From contig NZ_JBLOBF010000003.1 of the NCBI RefSeq assembly GCF_047785965.1, forward strand, positions 97,504 through 161,503: a stretch of DNA of 64,000 nt. Direction: 5' to 3'. Source of the DNA: Caldisericum exile_A. GTDB taxonomy: Bacteria > Caldisericota > Caldisericia > Caldisericales > Caldisericaceae. The stretch's first letter is position 1; each line of letters starts with the position of its first letter. The translations under genes and the position numbers were made by a program. Below, piece by piece: positions 17,967 to 26,728 of this stretch. The notes under the pieces were generated by a model. That model was not told the DNA's origin, did not search any database, and saw only the letters and a program-made list of their open reading frames with translations.

Positions 17967-18818
17967 CTATATCCTTTCTGTATAGAAGTGAATTGAAAGA
18001 ACCTGTGGACCCGTGTGAGTTCCTATAACAGGTCCGAGTTGTGTCAATGATACTGACTTATTAAATTCCCTTTCAACAAAATCTCTATATTTTTCTGCTT
18101 CTTCGAGATTTTCACCATATGCTACAGTAATGTATTTTAAACCTAATTTTTCCACTTTTTCTTTTGTAAGCTCAATCATTCTTTCCTTGCCTTTTTCAAG
18201 TGTACGCGGCTGTTCAAGGACATTTACTACACCTTCGTCAAAGAAAAGTATCGGTTTAATTTTTACAACAGTTCCAAGAATTGCCTTTGCTTTACCAATT
18301 CTTCCAAGGCGAGCAAGCCAGAATAGATCTGGAACAAGGAAGTAAATATTCATATGCTTGTATAGTGTAGAAGTTATTTTTAAAACATCTTGCAAAGGCA
18401 TATTTTCCTCATAGAGCATCTTTGCAATTTCTAATATTTGATATCCCAAGCCCATAGAGGTGAACTTTGAATCAAAGATGTAAATATCGTTACTTCCTAA
18501 TGCTTCTTTTGCAGCATTCGCTGAATTAAGAGTACCAGATAAGCCTGCTGAAATATGAATTGATATAATTTTATATCCTTCTTTAAGAAGTTCTCTATAG
18601 ACTTTTTCAAAGTCTTCAGGTGCAGGTTGTGTTGTTTCTGGAAGAATGCTTGTTGTATGAAGCTTTTTGTAGAATTCGTCATGGGTCATATCTATGCCTT
18701 CACGATAGACTTCATTACCGAATCTTACATACAAAGGCACGACTTTAATATCGTACTTTTCAAGGTATACTTTTGGCATATAGCATGTTGAATCAGTTAC
18801 GATTTTTACTTTTTCCAT
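17967..18818 (-). CDS. DegV family fatty-acid-binding protein (downstream copy)
   Basis: About 283 aa. The N-terminal VTDSTCYMPK and the lipid head-group loop SIHISAGLSGTLNSA are DegV signatures. DegV/FakB proteins hold a fatty acid for phosphorylation by a FakA-type kinase; that kinase is not in this window. Two adjacent ATGs exist (18821, 18818). The second has the better spacing (six bases) from AAGGAGGT. It overlaps the 3' end of the upstream paralogue by about 26 bp. Paralogue of 18793-19668 but clearly diverged. Confidence 0.9.
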   Translation of the reverse strand: MEKVKIVTDSTCYMPKVYLEKYDIKVVPLYVRFGNEVYREGIDMTHDEFYKKLHTTSILPETTQPAPEDFEKVYRELLKEGYKIISIHISAGLSGTLNSANAAKEALGSNDIYIFDSKFTSMGLGYQILEIAKMLYEENMPLQDVLKITSTLYKHMNIYFLVPDLFWLARLGRIGKAKAILGTVVKIKPILFFDEGVVNVLEQPRTLEKGKERMIELTKEKVEKLGLKYITVAYGENLEEAEKYRDFVEREFNKSVSLTQLGPVIGTHTGPQVLSIHFYTERI

Positions 18819-19668
18819 CATTTACCTCCTTATTTTTACAAACGACGCCTATTCCTAAAAATTCAGGACCGAGATGTGCTCCAAGCACAGGCCCTATTCT
18901 ATACTTTGTTACCTTTTGTCCAAAGGCATCTTCAACTCTTTTTCTAAATTCTTCACCCTCTTCGACATTTGCTCCATATATTGTATCAACATATTCAAAT
19001 CCATCAAATTTATTTTTAAGACCTTTTACTATATTTATGAGTTCTTCTGTTGAGCCTTTTCTTGTTCTTCCTAACTTGTAGAAATCAATTCTGCCTTCAT
19101 TAAGGTGAACTATGAAATATAACTTCAAAGCAGTCGATATCTTGCTTTGAAAATGGCTTATGCGTCCACCTCTTTCAAGGTATTGGATATCCATTGGGAG
19201 AAAAAATCCGAAAATCCTTGAATAAGACTTTTCAATTTCTTCTGCAATTTGCTCTCTTGTATAACCCTTGTTTGCAAGGTTATATGCGAGAAGCACTTTT
19301 CTTAAAAGGTTTGCAGACGAAGATTTTGAATCTATTACAGTTATCTTATCAGTTTGGAGCAGCGTTTTTGCTGCATTTGCAGAATTAACTGTGCCTGAAA
19401 GTCCGGTTGAGATATGTATTGAAATAATCTCGTGTCCTTCGTCAAGTAAAGGCTTGTATGCATCTATAAAATCTTGTGGCGAGGGTTGAGACGTTTCAAA
19501 TCGTTCACCACTTTTAAGTCTTTCATAAAATTCATCGTCAGAGATTTCAATTCTCTCTTTCCATTGGCCTCTCTCGTTTTTAACATACAGGGGAACAATC
19601 TTTATGTCATATTTCTTTAACTCGTCATCGTTAAAGTATGCTGTTGTATCTGTTACTATTTTTATCAT
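18793..19668 (-). CDS. DegV family fatty-acid-binding protein (upstream copy)
   Basis: A 291-aa DegV protein with VTDTTAYF at the N-terminus and SIHISTGLSGTVNSA as the lipid-carboxylate loop. Tandem with a second DegV gene. In other bacteria FakB paralogues differ in fatty acid preference (saturated versus unsaturated), so the pair may divide substrates; this is inference. Start ATG 19668 overlaps the stop of the PAP2 gene (TAATG) and is preceded by GGAGG. Confidence 0.9.
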   Translation of the reverse strand: MIKIVTDTTAYFNDDELKKYDIKIVPLYVKNERGQWKERIEISDDEFYERLKSGERFETSQPSPQDFIDAYKPLLDEGHEIISIHISTGLSGTVNSANAAKTLLQTDKITVIDSKSSSANLLRKVLLAYNLANKGYTREQIAEEIEKSYSRIFGFFLPMDIQYLERGGRISHFQSKISTALKLYFIVHLNEGRIDFYKLGRTRKGSTEELINIVKGLKNKFDGFEYVDTIYGANVEEGEEFRKRVEDAFGQKVTKYRIGPVLGAHLGPEFLGIGVVCKNKEVNDGKSKNRN

Positions 19669-20225
19669 TAAATCCCTCCTATAAAGTAATATATGACAAC
19701 TGTCGAAAGCATACCAATCAATATTCCTGTGATAAATTGCCCAATTGTATGATCTTTAAGTGTAATTTTGAGGTAGAAAGCAGGTATAAGCAAAAGATAA
19801 AGAAGGCTTCCTTTTAATCCAACAATCGCTGTAAGTATTGTTGCTGATCCTGCAATAGATGTTGCGTGTCCTGAGGCCTTGTAGCCTAACAAATTGGAAA
19901 CTCCAAGTATGATACCCGCTAAATTGTAGGAAAGAGATATAAAAATACTTACCTTATTGCATTTTAGAATCAAAATTACCACAAGACCAGTTAAGAAACT
20001 TATCATATTCACTATAAATGATAGGCGTCTTTCTTTTTTAAAATCCCATGGATATCTTATGAAAGATAGAAACGACAAACTTGGGAGTAATGAAAAGAAT
20101 GTAATTAAAAGTAAAAATTCAAGATTATTGATGAGGTTTGAAAGCCTTACAATTGTGATAACAAAAAGGGCAACAGGTTGTTCTGAAATTAAAAAGGTTA
20201 GCATCCTTTTGAATCTGTTATCCAT
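19668..20225 (-). CDS. PAP2-like membrane phosphatase
   Basis: A 185-aa polytopic protein with about five or six membrane helices. KASGHATSIAG (PSGHA-type motif) and LKDHTIGQFITG (the distal His motif) are the second and third phosphatase signatures of the PAP2 superfamily. The first KxxxxxxRP motif is not clear. Likely acts on a lipid phosphate such as undecaprenyl pyrophosphate or phosphatidate; the substrate is not determined. Overlaps dcd by eight bases. Confidence 0.72.
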   Translation of the reverse strand: MDNRFKRMLTFLISEQPVALFVITIVRLSNLINNLEFLLLITFFSLLPSLSFLSFIRYPWDFKKERRLSFIVNMISFLTGLVVILILKCNKVSIFISLSYNLAGIILGVSNLLGYKASGHATSIAGSATILTAIVGLKGSLLYLLLIPAFYLKITLKDHTIGQFITGILIGMLSTVVIYYFIGGI

Positions 20226-20793
20226 TCTTATCTACCTTTGGAAGAATTATTCCTTCTTGATTCTGGTATTTTCCGTGTCTATCCTCATATGAAACTTCGC
20301 ACGCTTCATCTCCTTCAAAGAAAAGAACCTGAGCAATACCTTCGTTTGCGTAGACTTTTACAGGAAGGGGTGTAGCGTTTGAGATCTCTATTGTTACAAA
20401 CCCATTCCAACCGCTTTCTAACGGTGTGATATTAACAATGATGCCACTTCTTGCATATGTGCTTTTTCCAAGGACTATGCAATGGACATTCTTTGGGATT
20501 CTAAAATATTCTACACTTTTTCCAAGTACATATGAATTTGGAGGAATAATCACAAAGTCACCTACATAATCTTGGAGAAGGTCTTTATCAAACTTTTTTG
20601 GGTCAACTATTGCAGTTTCCTTTCCTATTGCACCTGTAAAGACTTTAAATTCGTTTGCAATACGCATATCATAGCCGTAGGAAGAGAGTCCATATGAAAT
20701 TACACCGTGGGATTCAAGATGATCAACAAACGGTTCAATCATCTTTTCTTTGATAGCCTTCTCTTTTATCCACTTATCACTTTTTAGCCCCAT
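20218..20793 (-). CDS. dcd: dCTP deaminase
   Basis: A 191-aa enzyme of the dUTPase fold. VLGKSTYARSGIIVNITPLE contains the conserved Ser-Arg and the catalytic Glu region, and ESGWNGFVTIEISN and GIAQVLFFEGD follow the family pattern. It makes dUTP (or dUMP, if bifunctional) from dCTP for thymidylate synthesis. Which of the two activities applies cannot be read safely. First gene of a six-gene minus-strand cluster, with AAGGAGA before the ATG and a promoter at 20843-20817. Confidence 0.93.
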   Translation of the reverse strand: MGLKSDKWIKEKAIKEKMIEPFVDHLESHGVISYGLSSYGYDMRIANEFKVFTGAIGKETAIVDPKKFDKDLLQDYVGDFVIIPPNSYVLGKSVEYFRIPKNVHCIVLGKSTYARSGIIVNITPLESGWNGFVTIEISNATPLPVKVYANEGIAQVLFFEGDEACEVSYEDRHGKYQNQEGIILPKVDKNG

Positions 20794-21145
20794 GTTATCT
20801 CCTTTATGTTTTTAATATTATAGTTAAAGTAATTTTTTTGCAAAATTTCCAAAATAACATTTGAAAAATTATTAAAGCTACGCGGTTTTTAAAATTAATT
20901 TTTAGTTATTTTGCAGTGTTGCTTGACTTGTATGATTTAAAGAAGGCTATGGAAACAGAAAGAAGAAAAATGATGCTTGCAACCCTATTAAATTTAATAA
21001 AATTTAAATCGAAAAACTTCAGAAATAGTTCAAGGCATAAGCAATTTTAGTATAATTTGGAAAATTCAAAGAATTGTTTTACAATATAAAGGTGAATTTT
21101 TTGCATAAGTGGGTAATTTGTGCCCACTTTTTGTTTTAGAAAAAT
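20794..21145. other. Divergent intergenic region between dcd and rimP
   Basis: A 352-bp A+T-rich region. Minus strand: TTGCAA (20843-20838), 15-bp spacer and TATAAT (20822-20817) for dcd. Plus strand: TATAAT at 21051-21056 and TATAAA at 21085-21090 are candidate -10 boxes for rimP, neither with a strong -35. Bases 20860-21040 show no gene, tRNA or clear structure to me. Confidence 0.6.
21107..21138 (+). terminator. Possible attenuator in the rimP-nusA-infB leader
   Basis: AAGTGGG (21107-21113) pairs with CCCACTT (21123-21129) around a nine-base loop and is followed by TTTTGTTTT. This has the form of an intrinsic terminator and lies only about eight bases before the rimP ATG, inside the transcript from either candidate promoter. 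In other bacteria the rimP-nusA leader contains terminators through which NusA limits its own synthesis. A similar role here is inference. Confidence 0.5.
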
Positions 21146-21604
21146 ATGGAAAAGATAGAGAGTATTGTAAGAAAAAACGCTGAGAGATTTAATATGATGG
21201 TGATAGAGTTGTCTATCACTGGTGATACAATTGAAGCAATTGTTTATAGAAGAACCAAAAGCGTTACTGTTGGTGATCTTGAAGAACTTACAAGAGAGAT
21301 ACAGCGTGATTTGAAGGCAATTGGAATTGAAGGTGTTTATGATATTAACCTTTCAACTCCAGGACTTGATAGAGTTTTGAAAGATAGAACTGAGCTTGAT
21401 ATTTTTGAAGGGCGAGAAGTAAGGTTTACTTATGAAGATGAAAATGGACAGACCGTGAGCAAAGAAGGTATCTTGAGAGGAAATACAGGAGACAATGTGA
21501 ATTTTGAAATTGATGGTGTTAAATTTTCCGTTCCCTTTTCAAAGATTATAAGGGTTGCATTGTTTGAAAGAATGTTTGAAAAAAGAAAAGGGGGTAAAAA
21601 GTGA
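21146..21604 (+). CDS. rimP: Ribosome maturation factor RimP
   Basis: A 152-aa protein of the standard two-domain RimP family, needed for 30S subunit maturation. IESIVRKNAERF at the N-terminus, the central GVYDINLSTPGLDRVL motif (E-V-S-S/T-P-G type) and the C-terminal SH3-like part are recognisable. First gene of the rimP-nusA-infB-rsmI operon. The ATG has no evident Shine-Dalgarno sequence, only AGAAAAAT after a hairpin. It overlaps nusA as GTGA. Confidence 0.93.
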   Translation: MEKIESIVRKNAERFNMMVIELSITGDTIEAIVYRRTKSVTVGDLEELTREIQRDLKAIGIEGVYDINLSTPGLDRVLKDRTELDIFEGREVRFTYEDENGQTVSKEGILRGNTGDNVNFEIDGVKFSVPFSKIIRVALFERMFEKRKGGKK

Positions 21605-22659
21605 TAGACATAGAAACCTTAAGAAACATTGAAAAAGAAGAAGGTATTCCTAAGGAAGAAATTATTGAAATAATAATTGAATCTATTAAGGAAGCCTATA
21701 AAAAGCATTTTGGTGAGGAAAATTCTGTTGTGAAGGTGAACCTTGCAAAGGGCGAGATAAGACTATACGCAGAGAAAACCATTGTTGAACATGTTATGAA
21801 TCCCTTAGCCGAAATTTCACCTAAGGAAGCACTCAACTTTACTGATAACCCAAAGGTGGGAGAAAAGGTGCTTATTGAAATCCCCATAAAGATGCTTTCC
21901 TCATCTGCGGTTATGGCCGCAAGACAGGTGTTTATGCAAAGAATTGCCGAAAGAAGAAAAGAACATTTAGTAAACCTTTTCGCAAACAAGCAAGGTACAA
22001 TTGTAAAAGGACGAGTTACAAGGATTAAAGGAAGAGGTTCCATAGGTATAAGCCTTGAAGAGGGTATGCAAACAGTTGAAGGAATTCTTCCAATTGAAGA
22101 ACAAATACCTAATGAACATCTCATAAGAGGAAAGGAATACGATGTCTATGTTAAAGAAGTTAGAATTGGTGACAGGAATCCTCTAATAGTTCTTTCAAGG
22201 GCAGATCCTAATTTTCTTGCAAAACTCCTTGAAAGAGAGGTACCAGAGATTTCACAAAAGATAGTTGAAATAAAAGGGATAGTGCGTGTACCGGGTGAAA
22301 GAGCTAAGGTTGCGGTATTGAGTAAAGATCTTCATGTGGACCCAGTTGGAGCGTGTATTGGACCAAAAGGCACAAGGATAAATAGCGTGTCGAAATCATT
22401 AAACTTTGAAAAGATAGATATTATAAGATATAGCCCTAATCCGGAGGTTTTCATTGCAAATTCTTTAAGCCCCGCTGAGGTTAAGAAAGTAGAAATTATT
22501 CCTAATACAAAAGAAGCAAATGTGTATGTTGAAAAAAAGGAAGCCCCTGTTGCAATGGGGAAAGACGGGGTAAATGTTGCACTTGCATCCAAATTAACAG
22601 GGTACAACATTCATCTTGTGGAACTGGAAGAAGGTGAAGTAAATGAAGAAAGAAAGTAA
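21601..22659 (+). CDS. nusA: Transcription termination/antitermination factor NusA
   Basis: A 352-aa protein with the usual order: N-terminal RNA-polymerase-binding domain (1-125), S1 domain (about 130-200), KH1 (GACIGPKGTRINSV, about 240-260) and KH2 (APVAMGKDGVNVALASKLTGY). It lacks the C-terminal acidic repeats found in gamma-proteobacteria, as is normal outside that group. The GTG start overlaps the rimP stop. It influences pausing, termination and rRNA transcription, and may regulate its own leader. Confidence 0.96.
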   Translation: MIDIETLRNIEKEEGIPKEEIIEIIIESIKEAYKKHFGEENSVVKVNLAKGEIRLYAEKTIVEHVMNPLAEISPKEALNFTDNPKVGEKVLIEIPIKMLSSSAVMAARQVFMQRIAERRKEHLVNLFANKQGTIVKGRVTRIKGRGSIGISLEEGMQTVEGILPIEEQIPNEHLIRGKEYDVYVKEVRIGDRNPLIVLSRADPNFLAKLLEREVPEISQKIVEIKGIVRVPGERAKVAVLSKDLHVDPVGACIGPKGTRINSVSKSLNFEKIDIIRYSPNPEVFIANSLSPAEVKKVEIIPNTKEANVYVEKKEAPVAMGKDGVNVALASKLTGYNIHLVELEEGEVNEERK

Positions 22660-24547
22660 GCAAGGGAAAAGGGTTTATGAGCTTGCAAAGGAATTAGGAT
22701 TGAAGTCTCAAAATCTCATGGAAATAATGCAGGAGTTGGGAATTCCTGCTAAGAGTACCCTTTCTACAATAGATTCTGAGTCTGTATCATTAATTACTGA
22801 TTATGTTAACGAGTTGAAGCATAAGGCTCAAGAACAAAAACAAGAACTCGAAAGCATTCCAGATAATATAACACTTGATGAATTTTGTGTATACTTCAAC
22901 ATCCCAATCGAAGAAGTAAGAGAAAAAATAATGAAGTTTGGACTCCCTTATAAACCCTCTTACAGGTATTCAAGGCAGGAAGTGCACTATCTTGCGCAGG
23001 AATTAGGACTTAAGACTCCTCCATTTCTTGACGAAGAATTTAAAAAGCGTTTTGTAAAACGTGCCCCAGTTGTAACAGTGATGGGTCATGTTGATCATGG
23101 AAAAACAACACTTCTTGATGCTATAAGAAAAACAAATGTTGCAGCAAGAGAAAAAGGTCAGATAACTCAGGCAATCGGTGCCTCTACTGTAAGGATAAAT
23201 GGAGAAGATATTATTTTTATTGATACACCGGGGCATGAAGCTTTTACCGAAATGCGACTTAGAGGTTCGCTTGTCACTGATATTGTTATCCTTGTAGTTG
23301 CAGCAGATGAAGGTGTTAAAGAGCAGACAATAGAATCCTTAAACCATGCTAAAGCAGCAAAAGTGCCAATAATTGTTGCAATAAACAAAATAGACAAGCC
23401 AGGCGCGGATCCAGAAATGGTAAAGCATCAACTTGCAGATAGAGGACTTTTACCAGAAGAATGGGGTGGACAGACTGTTTATGTGCTTGTCTCAGCAAAA
23501 ACTGGACAGGGTGTTCAAGATCTTCTTGAAATAATAAGACTTGAAGCAGATCTGCTCGATTTGAAAACTAATCCAAACACAATTGCGTCAGGAACAGTTA
23601 TTGAGTCTAAGATTGATAAAAATGTTGGTCCACTTGCAACAGTTATTGTGCAAACAGGAACATTGAAAGTTGGTACATATTTGAGGGCAGGTAATACCGT
23701 TGGTAAAATTAGATTCTTGAAAGATACATTTGGTAAAAGTGTCAATTTAAGTCCTGCTGTTTCAGCTGTTGAGATTGCAGGTTTAGAGGAGATTCCAGAG
23801 GCAGGAGAGATCTTCTATGAACTTTCAGGTATAGAGGAAATGCGTGAAGAAAAAGAAAAAATAGAAGAGGCAAAGAAGAAGGCAAAAGAAGAAGGGCGTG
23901 TTCCAAAAACTCTTGAGGAGCTTTTGAAAGAGATGGAGGAACGCGAGGAAAAACACCTTTATGTTATTCTCAAAGCAGACACTCAAGGGTCTCTTGAGGC
24001 AGTAAAAAGGGCAATAAGTGAGATAAAATCGCCAATTCCAATTGAAATTGTACACGAGGGTGTTGGTGGGATTGTCAAAAGTGATGTGCTCCTTGCATCG
24101 GCCTCTAAAGGTTTTATTCTTGGATTTAACGTAAGGCCTGTTCAAGAAGCGATAAATGAGGCAAAATCAAGAGGAATTGAAATAAGAACCTATGATATTA
24201 TATTTGAACTTGTTGACGAGATTGAGCGGCTTTTGAAAGGTGCTGAGATAAAAGAGACAAAGGAAGTCGTTGTTGGAAGAGTTACAGTGAAACAAACATT
24301 TAAGGTTCCCAATGTTGGAACAGTTGCAGGATGCCTTGTTAATGAAGGGAAAATCTACAGAGGGGCAAGGGTTAAGGTTATAAGAAATAATACTGTTATT
24401 TATACAACTGAGGTTTCATCACTTAAGAGATTCAAGGAGGATGTAAGAGAGGTTGTTAAAGGATATGAGTGTGGCGTTGGTTTGAAGAACTTCAATGATA
24501 TAAAGGTTGGAGATGAGTTTGAAGTAGTTGAGGTGCAAGAAGTTTAA
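22643..24547 (+). CDS. infB: Translation initiation factor IF-2
   Basis: A 634-aa GTPase that brings initiator tRNA to the 30S subunit. Short N-terminal IF2N-type helices (RVYELAKELGL, residues 10-20), then the G domain with G1 GHVDHGKT (148-155), G3 DTPGHE and G4 NKID, followed by domains II, III and IV. The Lys/Glu-rich N-terminal extension of many IF-2 proteins is very short. It overlaps nusA by 17 bp: the ylxR and L7Ae-like genes that often separate the two are absent. Confidence 0.97.
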   Translation: MKKESKQGKRVYELAKELGLKSQNLMEIMQELGIPAKSTLSTIDSESVSLITDYVNELKHKAQEQKQELESIPDNITLDEFCVYFNIPIEEVREKIMKFGLPYKPSYRYSRQEVHYLAQELGLKTPPFLDEEFKKRFVKRAPVVTVMGHVDHGKTTLLDAIRKTNVAAREKGQITQAIGASTVRINGEDIIFIDTPGHEAFTEMRLRGSLVTDIVILVVAADEGVKEQTIESLNHAKAAKVPIIVAINKIDKPGADPEMVKHQLADRGLLPEEWGGQTVYVLVSAKTGQGVQDLLEIIRLEADLLDLKTNPNTIASGTVIESKIDKNVGPLATVIVQTGTLKVGTYLRAGNTVGKIRFLKDTFGKSVNLSPAVSAVEIAGLEEIPEAGEIFYELSGIEEMREEKEKIEEAKKKAKEEGRVPKTLEELLKEMEEREEKHLYVILKADTQGSLEAVKRAISEIKSPIPIEIVHEGVGGIVKSDVLLASASKGFILGFNVRPVQEAINEAKSRGIEIRTYDIIFELVDEIERLLKGAEIKETKEVVVGRVTVKQTFKVPNVGTVAGCLVNEGKIYRGARVKVIRNNTVIYTTEVSSLKRFKEDVREVVKGYECGVGLKNFNDIKVGDEFEVVEVQEV

Positions 24548-24550
24548 TAG

Positions 24551-25231
24551 ATGCCACTTTATATTTGCCCAACACCTATAGGTAATCTTAAAGATATAAC
24601 CTTAAGAGTTCTTGAAGTACTCAAAAGCGTTGACTATATAATTGCAGAAGATACAAGAATTACAAGAAATCTTCTCAATAAATATGAAATAAAAACACCT
24701 CTGAAGAGTTTTCATTCATATTCAAATAAAAGAGTTTTAGAGAATATTGTTGAAGATCTAAAGTTTGGTCGATCAATTGCTCTTGTTTCTGACGCAGGCA
24801 CTCCATGTATTTCTGATCCAGGCTATGATCTTGTAAAAAGATGTATAGAAGAGGATATTCACTTTGAAGTTTTACCTGGGCCAAACGCAGTGCTCCCTGC
24901 AATTATTTTATCTGGCTTTCCACCAGATAAATTCTTCTTCTATGGATTTCTTAAAAGAGCTGAAGGCAAAATTAAAAAGACATTTGAATACTTTAAAGAG
25001 TTTGAATACCCTGTCGTTTTTTATGAATCTCCATATAGACTTGTAAAGGTTCTTTCAATAATGAATGACATTTTTGATTCTAACCGTTATGTTTCAGTTG
25101 TAAGGGAGATTTCAAAGATTCATGAAAGTGTTGTGAGAGGCTCTGTTAAAGAGGTTTTGGAATACTTTAAGGCAAATCCGCCTAAAGGTGAAATTGTAAT
25201 TGTTTTAGGTGGAAGGGATATGAAAATATAA
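24551..25231 (+). CDS. rsmI: 16S rRNA (cytidine1402-2'-O)-methyltransferase RsmI
   Basis: A 226-aa tetrapyrrole-methylase-fold enzyme with the typical opening LYICPTPIGNLKDITLRVLE, AEDTRITRNLL and SDAGTPCISDPGYDLV. It methylates the ribose of C1402 in the decoding centre. Most RsmI proteins are about 275-290 aa; this one ends after the methylase core and lacks the C-terminal helical domain. It follows infB by three bases, so an initiation factor and a decoding-site methylase are co-expressed. Ends just before a strong terminator. Confidence 0.93.
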   Translation: MPLYICPTPIGNLKDITLRVLEVLKSVDYIIAEDTRITRNLLNKYEIKTPLKSFHSYSNKRVLENIVEDLKFGRSIALVSDAGTPCISDPGYDLVKRCIEEDIHFEVLPGPNAVLPAIILSGFPPDKFFFYGFLKRAEGKIKKTFEYFKEFEYPVVFYESPYRLVKVLSIMNDIFDSNRYVSVVREISKIHESVVRGSVKEVLEYFKANPPKGEIVIVLGGRDMKI

Positions 25232-25235
25232 GAAA

Positions 25236-25259
25236 GGGGGCAAAAGCCCCCCAATCTTT
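25236..25259. terminator. Intrinsic terminator between rsmI and the subtilase
   Basis: GGGGGC-AAAA-GCCCCC (25236-25251), followed by a T-containing stretch and preceded by A residues. It can serve both convergent transcripts. Confidence 0.8.
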
Positions 25260-25273
25260 TATAGTTTAATAAA

Positions 25274-26614
25274 CTATGGTTTCCAGTTTACTGCAGCATA
25301 AGCATTAACAAGTCCATAACCGTAGTATTTATCCCAACCTTTTGATCCAAGGTCTTTTGCAGTTGATTGAAGTGCAGTTCTCACTTGTTCATTTGTAAAT
25401 TCTGGATGAACCGATAGCACTAATGCTGCAACTCCTGCAACATGTGGAGTTGCCATTGAAGTTCCTTGGAAGAAGTAATATCCAAAACTTGTGGGACTTC
25501 CTGAGAATGTTTGTTGTAATATTCCATCGCCATAGCCATCTTTGTTTTGGTCAACTGATGTATCTCCGCCCGGTGCAACAAGATCAAGTGCGCTTCCGTA
25601 GTTTGAATATCTTGCTCTTGTTCCATCAAATCGAGTTGCTCCAACTGCAATGCATTCTGTATAGGCTGCAGGATAGCTTACCAAAGACCTTCCGTCATTT
25701 CCTGCGGCACAAACAATTACAACACCTTTGTTGTATGCATATTTAATAGCATTGTAAAGCGTGGTTGAGCCTTGGCTTCCTCCTAAACTCATATTAATAA
25801 CTCTTGCACCATGATCTGCTGCCCATATAATTCCATTTGCAATTGCATCATAGGTTCCTGAGCCAGAGCTATCAAGCACCTTTATTGGGAGGATTGTAGC
25901 TTCATATGCAATACCAGCGCAACCTATACCATTATTTGTTGATTGGGCAATTGTCCCACAAACATGTGTTCCATGTCCATTGTCATCATTTGCGTGAGTA
26001 TCATTATTTACAAAATCATAGGCATTTGCAGTATCAAACTTTGTATTTGCAAGATCGGGAGCAAGAGCATATTGAGTGCCTGTTACAGGATCAGTGTAAT
26101 TTTCATAAGCAATGCCTGTATCGATTATGGCAACTTTTACGCCTGTGCCTCTTGTGATGTTCCAAGCTGAAACAGCCTGAATGCCATAATTAGATGCATA
26201 TCCATTGGATAGCATTCCATAATCATATAGATCCCACTGGTATGGTGAGAATAGTGGGTCGTTTGGGATTGCAAATGCGTGTGCAATAAAGTTTGGTTCA
26301 ATGTAGGCAATATCTGGATCGTTCTGCAATAATTCTTTCATTGAATCAACTGTTTTTCCTTGAGTCAATGAAAATACCGCAAAGTTCTTAAGACCGATTC
26401 TTTTTACTTTTAAGGATTTTGAATTCTCGAGTGCTTTAGCCTTTAATCCAACATTAATCCCATCTTTAAATCCAACGATAAACTCACCGGTTGCAACCTC
26501 ATTCTTAATTGAGAGTGGTTCTCCACCAACAAATAAGGGTTCAGCACTTTTTACTTGGACAAACACTGTAAGCAACAGTGCAACCAAGATCAAGCTTACT
26601 AAAACTTTCTTCAT
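25274..26614 (-). CDS. Secreted subtilisin-like serine protease (S8)
   Basis: A 446-aa preproprotein. Signal peptide about 1-24 (KVLVSLILVALLLTVFV), I9-type propeptide about 40-113 (GEFIVGFKDG...IAYIEPNFIAHAF), then the S8 catalytic domain with D165 (AIIDTGIAY), H214 (NGHGTHVCG), oxyanion N306 (AAGND) and S386 (GTSMATPHVAG). Resembles fervidolysin and thermophilic bacillopeptidases. It probably supplies peptides to a heterotrophic cell. AGGAGGAG precedes the ATG, and a TTGACT-16-TATAAT promoter lies at 26668-26641. Monocistronic. Confidence 0.95.
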   Translation of the reverse strand: MKKVLVSLILVALLLTVFVQVKSAEPLFVGGEPLSIKNEVATGEFIVGFKDGINVGLKAKALENSKSLKVKRIGLKNFAVFSLTQGKTVDSMKELLQNDPDIAYIEPNFIAHAFAIPNDPLFSPYQWDLYDYGMLSNGYASNYGIQAVSAWNITRGTGVKVAIIDTGIAYENYTDPVTGTQYALAPDLANTKFDTANAYDFVNNDTHANDDNGHGTHVCGTIAQSTNNGIGCAGIAYEATILPIKVLDSSGSGTYDAIANGIIWAADHGARVINMSLGGSQGSTTLYNAIKYAYNKGVVIVCAAGNDGRSLVSYPAAYTECIAVGATRFDGTRARYSNYGSALDLVAPGGDTSVDQNKDGYGDGILQQTFSGSPTSFGYYFFQGTSMATPHVAGVAALVLSVHPEFTNEQVRTALQSTAKDLGSKGWDKYYGYGLVNAYAAVNWKP

Positions 26615-26640
26615 GCTCTCCTCCTTGCAAAATTTTTTTT

Positions 26641-26668
26641 ATTATATGAAGTTTTATTTTTAAGTCAA
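26641..26668 (-). promoter_or_regulatory. Promoter of the subtilase gene
   Basis: TTGACT (26668-26663), 16-bp spacer, TATAAT (26646-26641), minus strand. The leader is about 20 bases and includes the ribosome binding site. Confidence 0.75.
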
Positions 26669-26728
26669 TACTTTTTAAATTAGTTTGCCAAAAACCATCT
26701 TTAATATAAAATATCCTTGAAGGTTAAA

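Noticed and set aside
20860..21040. Small RNA or small gene in the dcd-rimP gap
   Set aside because: A TTGACT occurs at 20923 but has no -10 box at a workable distance, and no stable fold or coding frame is evident.
25423..26170. Long plus-strand frames opposite the subtilase gene
   Set aside because: They are antisense to a fully conserved S8 protease. Their His/Leu/Gln-rich composition is a frame artefact.
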